A stretch of DNA of 64,000 nt from Polyangium fumosum (GTDB taxonomy: Bacteria > Myxococcota_A > Polyangia > Polyangiales > Polyangiaceae), in assembly GCF_005144585.1 (NCBI RefSeq), contig NZ_SSMQ01000004.1, positions 124,001 to 188,000 on the forward strand, given 5' to 3'. The notes beneath the pieces are model-generated. The model made no database searches and was not told the origin of the DNA. It saw nothing but the letters and a program-made list of their open reading frames with translations. The translations under genes and the position numbers were made by a program. Within the stretch, counting starts at the first letter, position 1. Every line of letters begins with the position of its first letter. Shown here in pieces: positions 61,596 to 64,000 of the stretch.

Positions 61596-64000
61596 TCAAG
61601 AACCCTTCTTGCCGCCGAAGCTGTCGCCAATGCTGGGGGGGCAGTTGGTCGCGCGGAAGAAGCTGTTGACGAATGGATGATTGGCGCGGGTGGGGCGCAC
61701 TTCCATCGTCACCGTCACGGGAGGCGCGGTCATCTGCCACGTCACCGTGAACACGCTGTCCTTGTCCTTCTCGGCCGTCGTCGTGCCCGCCTCGAACAAG
61801 CGGAAGATGCCCCAGGGGCCTTCCCGCACGAGCTCCTCGTCGAGCCCGCCCGCGCCACGCACGCGCAGGCGCGCGCCGGTCTGCTTCTCGCCCGGCCAGG
61901 TGAACGTGTGCCAGAACTCCTTCTCGTTCCGGTACTGGCGCTTCTGGCCGTCGATCTCGAAGAGCACCTCGCTGACGATCGGGCTCACCGTCTTCAGGTT
62001 GACGTGGAACGTCACCTGCGGTTTGTCGCCGCCGCCGCTCGGCCACAGGGCCTCGGTGATCTCGTGCGCCTTGTGCAGGCAGGGATAAAGCATCGCGTTG
62101 AAGGGCGTGAACGGCTTCGCCGGCTTCGGACGACCTTCGAGGCCGCCCTTCGGGATGAAGTCGTGGCCCACGCGGATGTGGAAGTCGTTGAGGTGCTGCT
62201 CGTAGAAGCCCCAGAGGATGCCCTCCTTCGGCTTCAAGAAGGCGACCACGTCCTCGAACGAAGCGTCACGCGACGCCGCGAGATCAAACGGATACCGATC
62301 CTTGATGTTCTCGCGGAAGGGCGGCCAGACGACGACCTCCCAAAGCCCGCTCGCGGACCCGCCGGCGCTGCGCATGACGGCCTTGTAGGCCTGGCGGAGA
62401 GGGTTCATGAGCAGCGGCGTCATGAGCTCCTGGCCCGTCTCGTCCATCTTGAGCAGGAGCTTCTCGGTCTCGCGCACGGCCTCGCCGAACTTTTCGCGCG
62501 CGCCCTGCGTGCTCGCGCCGGGCGGAGCGTCCTCGATGCCGCCCATCTCGGCCGCGAGCTGCTCGAGGTGGCCGATGTACTTCGAGAGCTCGGCCGGCTT
62601 CGGAGGCGGCGGAGCCACGCCCTCCGCCGTCTGCTTGGGCTGCTCGGGCACGCCGAAGCGCACCATCGAGCGGAACTTGTCCGGGATCGGATCGTAGATG
62701 CCCGGCGCGCCGCCGCCGCCGAAGTTCACGAGCTGCGAGAGGCGGCCGCTCGTGCCGGTGCGCGTGCTGAACGACGAGTCGATCCGGCGCTTCACGCGCT
62801 CCTTGACCTGATCGAGCACGCCGCCGTCCGCCATGACCTGCTGCTCGGCCTGGTTCTCGAGGACGTCGAACTGCGTGTTGTCCTCGAGCGCGCGGAGCAG
62901 GCGCTGGTAGGGCCAGTCCGGCGTGGAGAGGACACGGAACTCCTCGATCGCCTCTTTGTTGTTCGGCGGGATCTCGACGAGGATGTCCCGGAAGAACTCG
63001 AGCCACTCGCGGATGTACTGCGCGTCGTAGTCCTGCCGCACGCGCGCGAGGGCCTGCGCGATCTTGTCGCCCTGGCGCTCTTCTTCCTGCGTCAGCGGCA
63101 CGACCCAGCGCTCGCGATCGAGGACCTTGATGCCCTCTTCGAGGCTCGCGACGACCTGCGCGTGGCCCTTCGCCGTGTACGGACCACGGACGACGAACCA
63201 CTTGCTCGTGCGCTCCTTCTGCGCGCTCCGCACCTTGCTCAGCACCTCGGGGCGATCCGAGAAGAGATCGTCGAGCGAGAGGGGCGGGTACTTCAGGTTC
63301 TCGCGCGTGTTCGGGCCGTTCTCGTCGTACTTCTCGTCGATGAGCGCGGTGACGAACCGGTCGTAGTAACGCTGCGTGGGGCCGACGCGGGCGAGGATGT
63401 CGCGCGTGCGCTCCACGGTGCGCTTGTCGAGCTCCTCGCCCCGGATCGCGCCGCGGCGGAGGAGGTCGACGTAGTACTTCACATGCGGCGCGAGCTTCGC
63501 CTTGAGGTCCGCCTCGGGGATGTCCGTCGTCGGGCGGAGGATGTCGGTCCAGAGCTGCAGGAGCTTGCCCGTCTCCCACGCCGTCTCGGACTCGGGGAGC
63601 AGGTGGATCCGGTGCTCGTCGGCGAGCAGGAGGTACGTCTTGAGGTCGTTGTACTCCTCGAGGTACTTGCCGCCGGTCGCCGCGTTGAGGCGCTCTTCGA
63701 GGCGCGCGCGCACAGGCTTGACGAAGCCCTCGCGCAAGGACGCGATGTACTGGTCCTTCGTCGGCTCGAAGAGTTTGTCGCCCTGATACATCCCCCAGCG
63801 GTAGCTCACGGGCGCGCCCTCCTCGCGGTACTGATCGAGGAGCTGGGCGTGCGCGCGGAGGTTGTCGAGCTTGTCGACCTTCTCCAGCGGCGAGCTGCCG
63901 TCGGTCCACTTCACGCCCGCCGCCTCGCCCGAGATCCGCGAGGTCTCGGCCACGAGCGCGCGGTTGTTCGCGAACGACATCACGGACGGGATGAGCAGGA
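61596..64000 (-). CDS. tssM: T6SS inner-membrane protein TssM/IcmF, C-terminal part
   Basis: The frame runs off the right edge; about 800 C-terminal residues are visible. The first visible residues (LLIPSVMSFANNRALV) are the end of a membrane segment. The rest is the large periplasmic IcmF-related region, with RVLSTPDWPYQRLLRALEDN, GASTQGAREKFGEAVRETE and the C-terminal beta domain ending in PFVNSFFRATNCPPSIGDSF. TssM forms the TssJLM membrane complex. The N-terminal NTPase domain, if present, is outside the window. It is the promoter-proximal gene among those seen. Confidence 0.93.
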   Translation of the reverse strand, partial: LLIPSVMSFANNRALVAETSRISGEAAGVKWTDGSSPLEKVDKLDNLRAHAQLLDQYREEGAPVSYRWGMYQGDKLFEPTKDQYIASLREGFVKPVRARLEERLNAATGGKYLEEYNDLKTYLLLADEHRIHLLPESETAWETGKLLQLWTDILRPTTDIPEADLKAKLAPHVKYYVDLLRRGAIRGEELDKRTVERTRDILARVGPTQRYYDRFVTALIDEKYDENGPNTRENLKYPPLSLDDLFSDRPEVLSKVRSAQKERTSKWFVVRGPYTAKGHAQVVASLEEGIKVLDRERWVVPLTQEEERQGDKIAQALARVRQDYDAQYIREWLEFFRDILVEIPPNNKEAIEEFRVLSTPDWPYQRLLRALEDNTQFDVLENQAEQQVMADGGVLDQVKERVKRRIDSSFSTRTGTSGRLSQLVNFGGGGAPGIYDPIPDKFRSMVRFGVPEQPKQTAEGVAPPPPKPAELSKYIGHLEQLAAEMGGIEDAPPGASTQGAREKFGEAVRETEKLLLKMDETGQELMTPLLMNPLRQAYKAVMRSAGGSASGLWEVVVWPPFRENIKDRYPFDLAASRDASFEDVVAFLKPKEGILWGFYEQHLNDFHIRVGHDFIPKGGLEGRPKPAKPFTPFNAMLYPCLHKAHEITEALWPSGGGDKPQVTFHVNLKTVSPIVSEVLFEIDGQKRQYRNEKEFWHTFTWPGEKQTGARLRVRGAGGLDEELVREGPWGIFRLFEAGTTTAEKDKDSVFTVTWQMTAPPVTVTMEVRPTRANHPFVNSFFRATNCPPSIGDSFGGKKGS

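Overview
The window looks like a chromosome segment from a large-genome myxobacterium, most likely order Polyangiales (Polyangium/Sorangium-like). The evidence is very high G+C with strong GC3 bias, many lipoproteins, Cys-rich and IgGFc-binding-like surface proteins, an OmpA protein with thrombospondin type 3 repeats, an orphan KaiC-like ATPase with a receiver domain, and a type VI secretion (T6SS) locus. This assignment is an inference from gene content only. No rRNA, tRNA, CRISPR array, insertion sequence or prophage was recognised.

Layout. 0-10 kb: end of parB, a VTT membrane protein, a translationally coupled minus-strand set (CheR methyltransferase, GlnD, TPR lipoprotein), an LpxL-type acyltransferase, an MlaF-type ABC ATPase and a NodB deacetylase. 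10-15 kb: rpsB-tsf with a candidate promoter, then a KaiC-like ATPase/receiver/PilZ cluster. 15-33 kb: a cell-envelope region with IPT/TIG and IgGFc-like lipoproteins, a fused EutB-EutC ethanolamine ammonia-lyase that carries a Tat/lipoprotein-type leader, a Cys-rich lipoprotein, a GH5-like lipoprotein, a membrane spermidine-synthase-like protein, a HELGH metalloprotease, OmpA-TSP3 and a second IgGFc-like lipoprotein. 33-47 kb: rubredoxin, a sugar aminotransferase/epimerase pair, MazG, RlmN, a biotin carboxylase, a phosphohexomutase and other housekeeping genes. 47-54 kb: an ScfR/RamB-type regulator divergent from aceB-aceA (glyoxylate shunt), then murI and hom. 54-64 kb: T6SS genes tssM(partial)-tagF-tssA-tssB-tssC on the minus strand, faced by a convergent gene that fuses a TssB-like and a TssC-like sheath domain.

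The most unusual items are three. First, the fused and apparently exported lipoprotein form of adenosylcobalamin-dependent ethanolamine ammonia-lyase, in which all six substrate-pocket residues recalled for the cytoplasmic enzyme can be aligned. Second, the TssB-TssC fusion beside a canonical sheath pair. Third, a dispersed element of about 105 bp made of four consecutive hairpins, whose last stem differs in sequence between copies but always stays self-complementary. It lies at gene 3' ends, mostly between convergent genes.

Motif and family calls were made by eye from translated sequence and remembered family motifs. No database or structure search was run.
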